Positions 55,026 to 63,889 of a DNA stretch of 64,000 nt are shown here, one piece after another (the stretch's first letter is position 1; the number at the start of each line of letters is the position of its first letter). A program made the position numbers and the translations under genes. Source of the stretch: YA12-FULL-51-18 sp041665305 (lineage in GTDB: Bacteria; Elusimicrobiota; Elusimicrobia; Elusimicrobiales; UBA9959); NCBI GenBank assembly GCA_041665305.1, contig JBAYJD010000002.1:38140-102139 (forward strand). The letters run 5' to 3'. The notes beneath the pieces are model-generated. The model saw only the letters and a list, made by a program, of their open reading frames with translations. It searched no databases and had not been told where the DNA came from.

Positions 55026-56519
55026 CTACTGTCCTTTAAGTTTTGCGACCTCGCCGGCAAGGGCTATCCCGCCGCGCCCGTGGGATTTCACCCAATAAAG
55101 GGCGTCGTCGGCTTTCTCAAGCAGGGTTTCCGTGGACCTTGCGTCCGCGGGAAAGGTGGAGATCCCCAGGCTCACCGAAACGCTGAGTTCCCGGGTCCTT
55201 GAAAAAGGCACGGGGATCTTTATCTCCCGGATCTCAGCCGAAAGGCGCCGGGCCAGCTTCTCCGCCTCTTCGCCGGCGGCCTGGGGCAGCAGGATGAGGA
55301 TCTCATCCCCGCCGTAGCGGCACGGGAAATCTATCTTGCGCAGGTTGGAAAGCACGACCCTGCCCACCTCCTTTAGGACCTGGTCCCCGATCTGGTGGCC
55401 GTAGGTGTCGTTCACTTCCTTGAAATAATCGATATCGGCCCAGATCATGGCGAGCGGCTGCTTGAACCGTTCGGCGCGGTAGAACTCCTCCTGGTACCGC
55501 TGGTTGAAATACCGTCTCAAAGGCAATTTGGTCAGCTCGTCGTAAAGGGAGAGTTCCTCCACTTTGTCGAAAAGCCGCACATTATCCAGCGCCAGGCCGA
55601 TCTGGCCCGCGAACGATTTCAGCATCGCGAGCTCCCCCGGCTCGATCTTCTGCTGGCTTAAAAGATTATCCACTATCAGCAGCCCGATGGTGACGCCCTG
55701 GACGATCAGCGGCAGATAAAGGACGCAATCCTTGTAGCGCTCCATGAACACGCCCGAACTTTTTCCCAGCACGATGTCGGCGAAACGGTGCGCCCCGGCT
55801 TCCAGCGGGATCTCCTCATACGCGATGCTTTTGATCTGGCCGCGGATATCGGAGCTGAGCTCGCCTTTCAGTTTCTCGGCTTTCTCGTCGATCAGGTACA
55901 AACGCACGCGGTCGAAACCGAAATAGGTCTGAATGCCTGTCAGGATATGCTTGAAACTCTCCCGGACCCTGAGCGAATTGGCGAAGATCTCGGTCAGTTC
56001 GGTGATCGCGCCCAGGTTCTTGTCGTATTTTTTGTTGAGCCCCACGAATTCGGCTTTATAATAACTGCGCATGAGATCTCCGAGGCGCAGATGCGCGGCG
56101 GCGGCTTCGGTCCGGGAAAACCGCCTCTTCCCCGGAGAGCGCTCAAGCCTGATGAGCCCCTGTATGGGGGCTTCGCGCCTGGCGGCCGTGGAATAGATCT
56201 CGATACGGAACGGCGCCAGCAAAAAATGGCCGGCCTTATTGCTGAACACGACCGGCTTAAGCGAGCCTAAAGCCGCCGACGCCGGGGACTCCGGCGAAAG
56301 GCGGACATTCTCCTCGGCTTCAAAAGCGATGCCTCCCGCGCGGCGCATCATCAGGCGAAGCAGCGAATGCTTTTCATCGCAATAGTAAAAAGACACGCGG
56401 TCGGCGCCGAGAAAGCGGGACGCGGAGTCCAGCAGCCCCTTCAGGAAAGCTTCCCGGCTCTCGAAAAAGACCGGGGCGTCCGCGCCCAGGCCGTTCAGGA
56501 TCTTTTTTGCCTTTTTCAT
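55026..56519 (-). CDS. GAF-GGDEF diguanylate cyclase
   Basis: From ATG 56519 the protein has 497 residues. The first 160 are a divergent GAF-like region. A clearer GAF domain lies near 185-320 (LTEIFANSLRVRESFKHILTG, YLPLIVQGVTIGLLIVDNLL). The GGDEF domain begins DELTKLPLRRYFNQR. The active site is RYGGDEI, a functional variant of GGDEF, and RKID lies five residues before it, a complete I-site (RxxD) for product inhibition. It should make cyclic-di-GMP from two GTP under control of a ligand or partner sensed by GAF. It has no TM segment. The presence of a GEMM-like aptamer in the same window makes a local cyclic-di-GMP circuit plausible. The ribosome binding site is weak. Confidence 0.93.
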   Translation of the reverse strand: MKKAKKILNGLGADAPVFFESREAFLKGLLDSASRFLGADRVSFYYCDEKHSLLRLMMRRAGGIAFEAEENVRLSPESPASAALGSLKPVVFSNKAGHFLLAPFRIEIYSTAARREAPIQGLIRLERSPGKRRFSRTEAAAAHLRLGDLMRSYYKAEFVGLNKKYDKNLGAITELTEIFANSLRVRESFKHILTGIQTYFGFDRVRLYLIDEKAEKLKGELSSDIRGQIKSIAYEEIPLEAGAHRFADIVLGKSSGVFMERYKDCVLYLPLIVQGVTIGLLIVDNLLSQQKIEPGELAMLKSFAGQIGLALDNVRLFDKVEELSLYDELTKLPLRRYFNQRYQEEFYRAERFKQPLAMIWADIDYFKEVNDTYGHQIGDQVLKEVGRVVLSNLRKIDFPCRYGGDEILILLPQAAGEEAEKLARRLSAEIREIKIPVPFSRTRELSVSVSLGISTFPADARSTETLLEKADDALYWVKSHGRGGIALAGEVAKLKGQ

Positions 56520-56641
56520 AAGAAACAGGCGCAAGGCTGAAGGCTGCGGGCTGAAGACCGTAAACCTAAAAGCCCGAACCCGGCCTCACGGCCGCGCGCC
56601 TCCGCGTCCTTCAGCCCCCAGCCTTAAACCTACAGCCCTCT

Positions 56642-57817
56642 TCAATACAGCGACAGCAGGTAATCTATCTCTCCCTGAGCCAGTATAAGTTCCCGCAAAA
56701 AATCTTCCCGCGCGTAGGACTGCCTGACGATGCGCAGCGACGCGTGCCAAAGCGCGCGGTCGAGCAGCAGCTCCGCCGTGGGATATACGGTGGTATTGGG
56801 CGTAAGCTCCGGCGCGGAGAAAAGCTCCCGCCGGGCTTCTGCGCCGTCGTTCAGCGTTTCTTCGAAAACCTGCTTCAGGCACGGGAACACGCCGAACGCG
56901 GCCGCGAAAGACCGGGTGTTATCCGCGGAAAGAGCCCATTTCAGGAACAGTCCGGCCTCTTTAAGATGCTGCGAGCCTGACGCCGCCGCGAGATTGTAGC
57001 TGAACGCCGGATCTTTTTTTCTGGAACCGGGGACCCTGGCCGGTTTAAAAACGCTTTTCCTGCCTGGGGACGCCGGAGCCCTGCTCCCCAGCACCATGGC
57101 GGCCGCTTCCTCGTAAAAAGGCCCGCCTTCGAAAACCGCCTCTCCGAATAACGGCATATAGCCCCTGAGGGCCGGTTCCAGGTAATCTTCCAGGCCCCTG
57201 ACCACTTCATCCTTGCTCAGCGTACAGCGGTTCTTGTCTTCGGAGAACAGGGCTCCGCCGCGGTTCCGGACGCAGGGCAGCGCGTTAAAGGAATTCAGCA
57301 GGCCGGAGCCCGCGCTCTGCAGAACGGGGTAAAACCCCCGCTTCTTGTTCGCGGCCGCGAGCCGTTCGCAGACCGACAGGAAACTTTCCCAGTCCGCCAG
57401 GCCGGTCTCCGGGCGCAGGGCGTGTTTCCTGAACTCTTCCGGCCGGTAGAACAGGGCCGGCGCCTCCATCCACCACGGCGCGGAAAAGACGGCGTCGTTC
57501 GACTCCGAAACGCAGCCGGGTTTCAGGAAATCGGGATACCTGGCTGGATTAAAGGTCTCCAGGACCCCGCCCAGCTCGGCCAGGAGCCCGAGCTTCGCGA
57601 AAACCGCCGTCCAGGAATGCGGCAATTCCATGACGTCGGCCGACTCACGGTTTTTGGAGTCCCGGAGATGGGCGAAAAGATTCTGCCACATGGACCTGCG
57701 GGTAAGCACCCGGAAGTCCGCCTTAATGTCGGGGTAATGCGCGCAAAAGGAATGCAGCAGATTTTTAAAAGCCGCGAACTTACCCGTATCCGAATCAGCC
57801 AGAAGCCATATAAGCAT
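56642..57817 (-). CDS. ABC-type solute-binding-protein homologue without signal peptide
   Basis: The 391-residue protein has the fold pattern of extracellular sugar-binding proteins: LIWLLADSDTGKFAAFKNLLHSF at the start, ADVMELPHSWTAVFAKLGLLAEL, APWWMEAPALFYRPEEF, LADWESFLSVCERLA, and LKEAGLFLKWALSADN near the end. It starts directly with the first beta strand; no signal peptide or lipobox precedes it, and the nearest upstream codons belong to tsaD. It therefore seems cytoplasmic. No ABC permease or ATPase lies nearby. It could be a ligand sensor for the next gene, the GAF-GGDEF cyclase (122 bp downstream), which is inference from position. Confidence 0.8.
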   Translation of the reverse strand: MLIWLLADSDTGKFAAFKNLLHSFCAHYPDIKADFRVLTRRSMWQNLFAHLRDSKNRESADVMELPHSWTAVFAKLGLLAELGGVLETFNPARYPDFLKPGCVSESNDAVFSAPWWMEAPALFYRPEEFRKHALRPETGLADWESFLSVCERLAAANKKRGFYPVLQSAGSGLLNSFNALPCVRNRGGALFSEDKNRCTLSKDEVVRGLEDYLEPALRGYMPLFGEAVFEGGPFYEEAAAMVLGSRAPASPGRKSVFKPARVPGSRKKDPAFSYNLAAASGSQHLKEAGLFLKWALSADNTRSFAAAFGVFPCLKQVFEETLNDGAEARRELFSAPELTPNTTVYPTAELLLDRALWHASLRIVRQSYAREDFLRELILAQGEIDYLLSLY

Positions 57818-57827
57818 AAAAAGTACG

Positions 57828-57853
57828 ATAAGATGCCGTCTTACGACATTTTA
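57828..57853. repeat. ATAAAATG hairpin repeat, copy 3, overlapping the tsaD stop
   Basis: On the minus strand ATAAAATGTCGTAAGACG leads to GGCATCTTAT, an imperfect hairpin of the family seen at 28681 and 36274. The final tsaD codons (KMS and stop TAA) lie inside it. Confidence 0.65.
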
Positions 57854-58953
57854 TGGACGGAGGATCTCTTTCCGCCGCCCTTCTTCGGCCAGGAGACGAC
57901 GGCGAGATCGGGGGCGATCTCAAGGGACCCGCCGGCGGCGCCGTACGCCAGCCGCCTGGCGCCGCATAAGGCTATCATGGCGGCGTTATCGGTGCAGTAC
58001 CCTTTTTCCGCGAACCCGATCTCATAACCTCCGCCGGCCGAGAGCTCAAGGAACTTCCGCCTTAACCGCAGGTTGGCGGCGACGCCTCCCCCGACTATAA
58101 CGCGCGCAATACCGAAAGCCGCGCAGGCCCCGACGGTCTTGCGGACCAGAGTGTCGGCGACGGCTTCTTCAAAAGCCAGGCAGATCCTGCCGCGGTCCTC
58201 CGGGGACGGGCGGGTCCTCTTTTCATAAAAATCAGGGCCCAGCATGTCCCTGAGCCTGTAAGCCACGGCCGTCTTAAGGCCGCTGAAAGAAAAATCGTAA
58301 CTGCCTTCCATGTATGGCCTTGGGAAATCAAAGCCGGGCGGTCCGGACTCCGAAGCCGCCAGTTCCACCGAAGGGCCGCCGGGATATTCAAGCCCCAGGA
58401 GTTTCGCCACTTTGTCGAAAGCCTCGCCCGCGGCGTCGTCCCTGGTACGCCCCAGCACCTCATACCGGCCGTAGCCTTCGACCTTCCAGAGTTCGGTATG
58501 CCCGCCGGAAACGATCAGGCCGATACAGGGGAATTTTATCCGTCTGGACGCGGACAAGCCCCGGTATTCATAGGCCAGGAAATGGCCTTCCAGATGATTC
58601 ACGCCCAGGAGTTCCGCGCCCAGCAGACCGGCGGCGGCCTGGGCCGCCACCCTGGAAACAAGCAGGGCGCCGGGCAAACCCGGTCCCCTTGAAAAAACCA
58701 CCGCGTCTATCCTCGGACCATTCAGCCGTCCTTGCGCAAGAAAAGGCCGTTTGTAACCGGCTTTGGAAAGCGCGCAAGCCAGCACCCAGGAGATCTTTTC
58801 CAGGTGCGCCCGGCTGGCCAGCTCCGGAACGACGCCGCTGTATTTCCGATGAAGAAAGATCTGCGAAAAAACGATGTTCGAAAGCAGGCGGTCTCCGTCC
58901 AGCAGGCAGACCGCCGTCTCGTCGCATGTGGTCTCAAAAGCCAGTATTCTCAT
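57841..58953 (-). CDS. tsaD: tRNA N6-adenosine threonylcarbamoyltransferase
   Basis: The 370-residue protein is TsaD (Kae1/Gcp family), which transfers the threonylcarbamoyl group to A37 of ANN-decoding tRNAs. Landmarks are ILAFETTCDETAVCLL, YSGVVPELASRAHLEKI, the metal-binding VNHLEGH, GLIVSGGHTEL, PGGPSVELAA and the C-terminal GGGVAANLRLRR and DNAAMIAL. All the usual catalytic and metal-binding segments look intact and length is normal. The gene lies downstream of ctpA and upstream of the binding-protein homologue. Its last codons come from a hairpin repeat. Confidence 0.97.
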   Translation of the reverse strand: MRILAFETTCDETAVCLLDGDRLLSNIVFSQIFLHRKYSGVVPELASRAHLEKISWVLACALSKAGYKRPFLAQGRLNGPRIDAVVFSRGPGLPGALLVSRVAAQAAAGLLGAELLGVNHLEGHFLAYEYRGLSASRRIKFPCIGLIVSGGHTELWKVEGYGRYEVLGRTRDDAAGEAFDKVAKLLGLEYPGGPSVELAASESGPPGFDFPRPYMEGSYDFSFSGLKTAVAYRLRDMLGPDFYEKRTRPSPEDRGRICLAFEEAVADTLVRKTVGACAAFGIARVIVGGGVAANLRLRRKFLELSAGGGYEIGFAEKGYCTDNAAMIALCGARRLAYGAAGGSLEIAPDLAVVSWPKKGGGKRSSVHKMS

Positions 58954-59016
58954 AAAGCGGGGGCGGCAACAGGGGCCCTCCGCATTGCTCCGCGCTCCGC
59001 CGGCCCTCCGCGGCCC

Positions 59017-60318
59017 TTATTTCGTTTTAAGATTCCCCAGCACTTCCCGGGCTTTAAGGAGCTCCACGCCGCGTTCCAGCACTTCGTCGCGGACCCTGGC
59101 TTCTTTCTTCTTTTCCTGGGAGTCCCCGCCGTCCTTGCTTTCCTTGTTTTCCTTGCCGGGATAGAAGATCTCCTCGGACTGCTGAATGAGTTTTTTCTCG
59201 GTATCCACGGTCACCTTTACCTCTATATCGGGAGTTATGCCGCCGGCCCCTTTCTTTTCATCCCTGTGAATGGAGCGGCCCGAGGGCGTATAATACCTGG
59301 CGATCGTGAGCCTTAACGCGGACTTGTCCGGAAGCGGGATCATGGACTGGACGCTGGCCTTGCCGTAAGTGCGCTCTCCTATGATAACGGCCCGTTTATT
59401 ATCCTGCATGGCGCCGGACACGATCTCGCTGGCGGAAGCCGAGTAGCGGTTCACCAGAATGACAAGCGGCAGGTTCGAGTAGGGCGCCTGGGCGGCGGCC
59501 CGGAATTCCTGGTAGTTCTCGGGCTTGCGGCCTTTGGTGTAGACGATCATCCTGTTCTTATCCAGGAAAAGTTTGGAAATATCCACCGAAGCCGACAACA
59601 GGCCCCCCGGATTATACCGCAGGTCCATGATAAGGCCTTCCATGCCCTGTTTTTTCAGATCGTCCACGGCCTTATTGAAATCCGCGACGACATGGCCGGT
59701 GAACTCTATCATTTTTATGTAGCCGACCTTGCCGTCGAGCAGCCTGGACCTTATATTTTCTGTCTTTATAAGTTCTCGGATAAGCGTAAGGTCCTTGCTC
59801 GCCCATTCGGAATCCTTGTCGTCCGGTTCGCGGGCGACGGTGATCTTGACGGCGGTACCCGGCACGCCGCGCAGCTTCTTGATGGCGTCGTCTATGATCA
59901 TATCCTTGGTGCTTTCGCCTTCGATCTTGATGATCTTGTCGCCGGGATACATCTGGGCCCGGTAAGCCGGAGTATTGGGCAGCGGGGTGACCACCGTCAG
60001 CCACCCTTCCCGAAGGTCCACCCGGATGCCGATGCCGCCGAATTCCCCCTCGGTATCGCTTTTAACCCTGGAATAGACGTCAGGCTCCATGAACTGGGAA
60101 AAATCATCGAGCTCCCGGACCATGCCGGCGGCGGCGCCGTAAACCAGCTTTTGGGACTCTATCTCGTCCACATAGTTTTCCTTGATAAGCGCCAGGACAT
60201 CCACAAGGACCTTAAGTTGCTGGTAAGTCTGATCGAGCGCGAAATCGACATATGGGAAAGCCAGGCCTATAAAGGCGGAAATAAGGGTGATGCCGGCTAC
60301 TTTCCTTGCATTTTTCAT
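59017..60318 (-). CDS. ctpA: C-terminal processing protease (S41)
   Basis: ATG 60318 is chosen for its perfect GGAGGA site; the frame is open to 60339. The 433-residue protein has an N-terminal signal-anchor (VAGITLISAFIGLAF), a helical cap, a PDZ domain near residues 80-165 (GGIGIRVDLREGWLTVV, YPGDKIIKIEGE), and the S41 core. The catalytic dyad is intact: Ser295 in RYSASASE and Lys320 in TYGKASVQ, 25 residues apart. It cleaves proteins at the C-terminus in the periplasm and often trims peptidoglycan hydrolases. Its position directly after the EnvC-like gene (75 bp) supports a role in cell-wall hydrolase control. A charged tail (KENKESKDGGDSQEKKKE) ends the protein. Confidence 0.96.
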   Translation of the reverse strand: MKNARKVAGITLISAFIGLAFPYVDFALDQTYQQLKVLVDVLALIKENYVDEIESQKLVYGAAAGMVRELDDFSQFMEPDVYSRVKSDTEGEFGGIGIRVDLREGWLTVVTPLPNTPAYRAQMYPGDKIIKIEGESTKDMIIDDAIKKLRGVPGTAVKITVAREPDDKDSEWASKDLTLIRELIKTENIRSRLLDGKVGYIKMIEFTGHVVADFNKAVDDLKKQGMEGLIMDLRYNPGGLLSASVDISKLFLDKNRMIVYTKGRKPENYQEFRAAAQAPYSNLPLVILVNRYSASASEIVSGAMQDNKRAVIIGERTYGKASVQSMIPLPDKSALRLTIARYYTPSGRSIHRDEKKGAGGITPDIEVKVTVDTEKKLIQQSEEIFYPGKENKESKDGGDSQEKKKEARVRDEVLERGVELLKAREVLGNLKTK

Positions 60319-60393
60319 AAATTCCTCCAGCTTGAACAAAACGGCCCTGCAATATGAAGACCCACGGCGCCCTTCCTAAGAATTATACATAAC

Positions 60394-61653
60394 TCAGTCG
60401 GCAAGCCACAGCATCGGGTCCACGGCGTCGGAACCGATCCGTATTTCAAAATAAACCGCGCTGTAATCCTTATGCGCCGCGCCGGAAACCGACTGCGTAT
60501 CCTCTCCCGCGCGGCCCAACGGCGAACTGGGAGTCACGACTTCGTTCCTGGAAACCAGGATATTCTCCAGCAGCCCGTAAATAGTGAAAAAGCCCTTCTC
60601 ATGGTCCACTATCACCACATTGCCGTAAGTTCTGAAAGGCCCCGAATAGATCACCTTGCCTCTCATAACCGGGAAAACGACCGCCTCTTCAGCGGCCTTG
60701 ATCCTTATGCCTTCGCGCACGATCCAGGTCTTAAGCAGGGGGACCTCTTCCCTGCCGTAGCGGCTCAGAAGAGATCCTTTCACGGGCCAGGGCAGGGAAT
60801 GCCGGGGGATCGGCAGATCCCGCGACTTTCCGGCCGTAGACCTGTACGGGGATTGCTTTTCAAGCTTTTTTACCAGTTTGGTCAGGCCGAGTGCCGCGTT
60901 CTGCAGGTTCTCGACTTCCCTGGAAAGCCGCGCCTGTTTTTCCCTGGTCCTCTCAAGCTCCGTCATTTTGTCCTTGACGATATTTTTGTGCGCGGACCGC
61001 TGCTTATCCACAAGTTCTTTTTTGGCCTTGAGCTCAAGGTTCTGCCTGGTGAGGTCCCGGATGTCTCCCTTGACCTTGGCGGTCTCGCCCTTGATCCTGT
61101 TTATCAGGCTGTGTTTCTCAAGTATGGCCGACTTCAGCAGAAGCCCCCGCGAAATATCGCCCAGGCCGTAATAGGGATAATAGAACTGCTTATCCAGGGA
61201 ATAGCTCACGGTTTCGCCGTAAAGGTCCGACTGCAGGTCCTTGTAAGCTTTGAGCAGCGAATCGGATTTTTCCCTGGAGTCGGAACTTTTGGCGCGGGTG
61301 CGCGAGAGCTGGGACTCAAGTTCTTTCTGCCGCGCCACATTAAGTTTGTCCTCTTTCTTGAGGCCGCTTATTTCGGAACTTATGCGGTCCTCTTCCGCCC
61401 TGTATTTTTCCAGCTCCTTCTTCTTTTCCTCCAGCTGGGCGCGGATCTCCTCCAGGCTGCGCTTTTTAGCCGTGACCTTGTCCTGTTCTTTCGGGACCGG
61501 CGCGGGCTGCGCCGGACCCGAAATTCCGGGCAAAGGCGCCGGAACCTTCTCCTGGGCTATGGCCGGCGCCTGACCCAGGGAAACCGCCGTAAGGAGCGCC
61601 GTTCCGAAAAATTTAAATAAAATTTCCGGGGTTAATCGTGCGTGTTTTTCCAT
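60394..61653 (-). CDS. envC: EnvC-like murein hydrolase activator (degenerate M23)
   Basis: The 419-residue protein has a signal peptide (ILFKFFGTALLTAVSLGQ), a long coiled coil near residues 60-275, and a C-terminal LytM/M23 fold. In active M23 peptidases the metal ligands are HxxxD and HxH. Here the matching places read EGIRI, FFTIYGLLENI and VYFEIR, so all ligand histidines are replaced. That is the EnvC pattern: a non-catalytic LytM domain that activates amidases at the division site. It overlaps ftsX by 22 bp; FtsEX controls EnvC in known systems, so the pair is coherent. Confidence 0.92.
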   Translation of the reverse strand: MEKHARLTPEILFKFFGTALLTAVSLGQAPAIAQEKVPAPLPGISGPAQPAPVPKEQDKVTAKKRSLEEIRAQLEEKKKELEKYRAEEDRISSEISGLKKEDKLNVARQKELESQLSRTRAKSSDSREKSDSLLKAYKDLQSDLYGETVSYSLDKQFYYPYYGLGDISRGLLLKSAILEKHSLINRIKGETAKVKGDIRDLTRQNLELKAKKELVDKQRSAHKNIVKDKMTELERTREKQARLSREVENLQNAALGLTKLVKKLEKQSPYRSTAGKSRDLPIPRHSLPWPVKGSLLSRYGREEVPLLKTWIVREGIRIKAAEEAVVFPVMRGKVIYSGPFRTYGNVVIVDHEKGFFTIYGLLENILVSRNEVVTPSSPLGRAGEDTQSVSGAAHKDYSAVYFEIRIGSDAVDPMLWLAD

Positions 61654-62438
61654 TGGAAGATGACCCAGGCGAAAACACCGCCCGCGGCGATAACCGCCGC
61701 CTGCACAAACGCTCCGGGCCAGAGCCAGAGCGGACTGAGGTATTTAACGGGATAGACGATAGCGTAGGAAATGACCTCGGCCAGGGCGCCGGCCAGAAGG
61801 CCGGTAAAGAACCAGTTCCGGTCGCGCCGCAGACTTGTCAAAAGGCCGGCGACCGTGTTGCGGTAAAGCACCGTCATCAGGGCCATGAGCGCCAGCGCCA
61901 CGCAGGCCAGCGCCAGAGAGATCAGGAGGTAATGCCCGTAAAAAAGGGCGTGCAGGATGGCATAAGCCTCCAACGGCTTGTATTTTATATCCCCCACGCC
62001 GTTTATTTTCCAGGCCGCCTCGACCCAGGAAGTCAGATCTCCCAGGGCGGCTTCCTCCAGGGAGATCTCGAACGAGTCGGGCAGGGGATTGGCCCCCATG
62101 TTCATCACCGCGCCGACCAGGTCGGGATCTTCCTCCCGCAGCTTGCGCAGACGTTCGGCCTTGCTGATGAAAGAGACCTCGGCGGTGCCGGGCAGGGCTT
62201 TAAAAGCCTCTTCCATGCCGGCCGAATCCTGTTTTATATTGTCGTTCTTAACCACCACTATGCGGAAGTCTTCCTTAAGTATGAGCGCTATTTCACGGAC
62301 CTGCACGCGCATAAAAAGGAGCGCCTCGACCATAAGAGCGCCGGCGAAAACCGTCAAAAAGACCACCCTGTAGCCTTTCCTGTTTTTTTTGTACTCCTCA
62401 ACGGCCTGATGACGCTGCTGATGACTGTGCGCTTCCAT
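61632..62438 (-). CDS. ftsX: Cell-division ABC transporter permease FtsX
   Basis: The 268-residue protein has FtsX topology: a cytoplasmic N-terminus, TM1 near residues 24-42 (VVFLTVFAGALMVEALLFM), a periplasmic domain of about 120 residues with the family's KAERLRKLREEDPDLV and NPLPDSFEISL motifs, then three TM helices. FtsX with the ATPase FtsE controls peptidoglycan hydrolases through EnvC-type activators. No ftsE is in the window; a 276-bp gap with a promoter and terminator lies upstream. The envC start lies inside the end of this gene, which implies translational coupling. Confidence 0.93.
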   Translation of the reverse strand: MEAHSHQQRHQAVEEYKKNRKGYRVVFLTVFAGALMVEALLFMRVQVREIALILKEDFRIVVVKNDNIKQDSAGMEEAFKALPGTAEVSFISKAERLRKLREEDPDLVGAVMNMGANPLPDSFEISLEEAALGDLTSWVEAAWKINGVGDIKYKPLEAYAILHALFYGHYLLISLALACVALALMALMTVLYRNTVAGLLTSLRRDRNWFFTGLLAGALAEVISYAIVYPVKYLSPLWLWPGAFVQAAVIAAGGVFAWVIFQWKNTHD

Positions 62439-62553
62439 AATAGGTCACACTCCCGCCTGACGGCCGCTCCGGGTCGAACGACGGACCAGGCTGCAAACAG
62501 CCCGCAGAAGCCTCGCCGGCGGCTTTGCCTGCACAAGGTCCAGAGCTGGAACC

Positions 62554-62582
62554 ATTATATATCTTTTTAAGGGTGTCGGACA
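62554..62582 (-). promoter_or_regulatory. Possible promoter of the ftsX-envC-ctpA cluster
   Basis: A perfect TATAAT (62554-62559) lies in ATATATAATG; the box 17 bp upstream is TGTCCG, a poor -35. It would give a leader of about 110 nt before ftsX. Confidence 0.4.
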
Positions 62583-62680
62583 GAGGTAGGGGAAACCGCA
62601 AAGCGGCGTCCACCCGTGGGGGAATTCCCGTGGAAAGGGTCCCGCCTGATGCGGCGCCTGGTATTATTTGTTTGCCTGGT

Positions 62681-62712
62681 CCCAAAAAATCAGTTTTACC
62701 TGATTTTTTGGG
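62681..62712 (-). terminator. Intrinsic (probably bidirectional) terminator after the exported protein gene
   Basis: CCCAAAAAATCAG and CTGATTTTTTGGG form a perfect 13-bp inverted repeat with a 6-nt loop, 3 bp beyond the stop at 62715. The A and T runs flanking the CAG/CTG stem give a U-tract in either direction. Confidence 0.85.
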
Positions 62713-62714
62713 AG

Positions 62715-63653
62715 TTACATGGATTTGTCTTTAAATTCTACGGCGGCCACAAAAGGCGAGCGGACAATTTCCCCCACCATGTCCACCGGCAGGCTGCCTG
62801 TGACTTCAAAAGCGGTAAACTTGGCGTTCCCGGCGTTTTGAGGCAGCCGGAACACATTCTCTGAAGCGAAACCTTTATCGGCGCAGAGCCGGCGGACAAA
62901 ATCGGAAACGAACACCCCGGAAAGCGCTCCGCCCGGAGCCCTCAGGGTGAAGCGGATGCGCGTCCTGAACGGAACGCCGGAAGCTTTTTTTTCTATGGAA
63001 ACCCGGCGCACCCGCGGATGCCGGTAGATATCCACAAGCTGGGAATAAGGCGCCCAACCGAGCAGGACCGTGGTTTTCCCGCCGCCGGTAAAATAAGTTT
63101 TTTCCCCGGCGAACTTGAAGCCCGCGTCGGAAAGGGACCGGATAACGGAAGGATAGTCCTCCGTCGTGGGAAGCACCGTTATGAACACATAATCCCCGGC
63201 TTTAAAACCCGCGAGGGCATTAGGGTCCAGAGGAGCGACATAGGCTGAAAGCGGTCCGTTCTCATAGGCAAAGGTGACCTTATAGTACTGGCCCGGCGCT
63301 TTCGCCGGAGAAGCCGGGACCGGCTGGTCCGGCGCAGGCCCGGCGGCGTTCCCGGCCCGGCCCGCGGCGCGCGTCTTTTCGGCCGCGTCCTGCGGCCTCT
63401 CCGCCGACGGCGGCCAGGGGCTCTTAAAGGTCAGCGACGGCAGGGAGGTCAGCGCGTCGCGGAAATCATTCACAAACTTAGGGGCATTATCGGGATTGCG
63501 GTAGCCATAGACGGTCTCCACAAAATCCTGAAATGCGGGGTCCGTATAGGGATTCATCTCGGGGGAAGGCGGCGGAAAATCGAACTGGCCGGCCGCGCGG
63601 CCGGGGCACAGGGAGAGGAGAAGGAGTAAAACCGCGTAATTTGTTAACTTCAT
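62715..63653 (-). CDS. Exported protein of unknown function
   Basis: The 312-residue protein has a signal peptide (YAVLLLLLSLCPGRAAGQ), a short acidic/Pro-rich region, and a linker rich in Ala/Pro/Gly near residues 85-120. A C-terminal alpha/beta part has two similar halves (YVFITVLPTTEDYPSVIRSL, VSIEKKASGVPFRTRIRF, FTAFEVTGSLPVDMVGEIV). The pattern resembles small ferredoxin-like modules, but I cannot assign a family. A terminator lies just after it. No strong promoter is visible upstream. Confidence 0.75.
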   Translation of the reverse strand: MKLTNYAVLLLLLSLCPGRAAGQFDFPPPSPEMNPYTDPAFQDFVETVYGYRNPDNAPKFVNDFRDALTSLPSLTFKSPWPPSAERPQDAAEKTRAAGRAGNAAGPAPDQPVPASPAKAPGQYYKVTFAYENGPLSAYVAPLDPNALAGFKAGDYVFITVLPTTEDYPSVIRSLSDAGFKFAGEKTYFTGGGKTTVLLGWAPYSQLVDIYRHPRVRRVSIEKKASGVPFRTRIRFTLRAPGGALSGVFVSDFVRRLCADKGFASENVFRLPQNAGNAKFTAFEVTGSLPVDMVGEIVRSPFVAAVEFKDKSM

Positions 63654-63889
63654 TGTTCAGCATCCACAAAAGGAGACGGCGCGCGGCCGGTCCTGATTCC
63701 AGTTCCCCCTGGTTACACCGGGTTGAGGCCCGGCGGTGGATGCTCCCCCGCCTATATCGGAGGATTACAAAGGGCATTACATACAGTTATCTTATAACTT
63801 CTCGCATAAAGAACGAAAGGGTCTTAATGCCCAAGAGATAAAAATAAAAGGACCTACCCGCTCCTGGGCCAAATGGCCCACGGCTGTCC
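63654..63889. other. Upstream region of the last gene, no further gene seen
   Basis: With the repeat that follows, 347 bp lack a gene. It holds a small palindrome GTTAT-CTT-ATAAC (63787-63799) and a weak -10-like TATAAG. I see no RNA gene in it. Confidence 0.45.

Noticed and set aside
58314..58955. Plus-strand frame opposite tsaD
   Set aside because: tsaD is unmistakable on the minus strand and the plus-strand product is a Pro/Arg-rich shadow.
62439..62680. A second GEMM-like aptamer near 62530 (GGCAAAGCC)
   Set aside because: Only one GCAAA segment is present and the second loop and GNRA-capped helix are missing.
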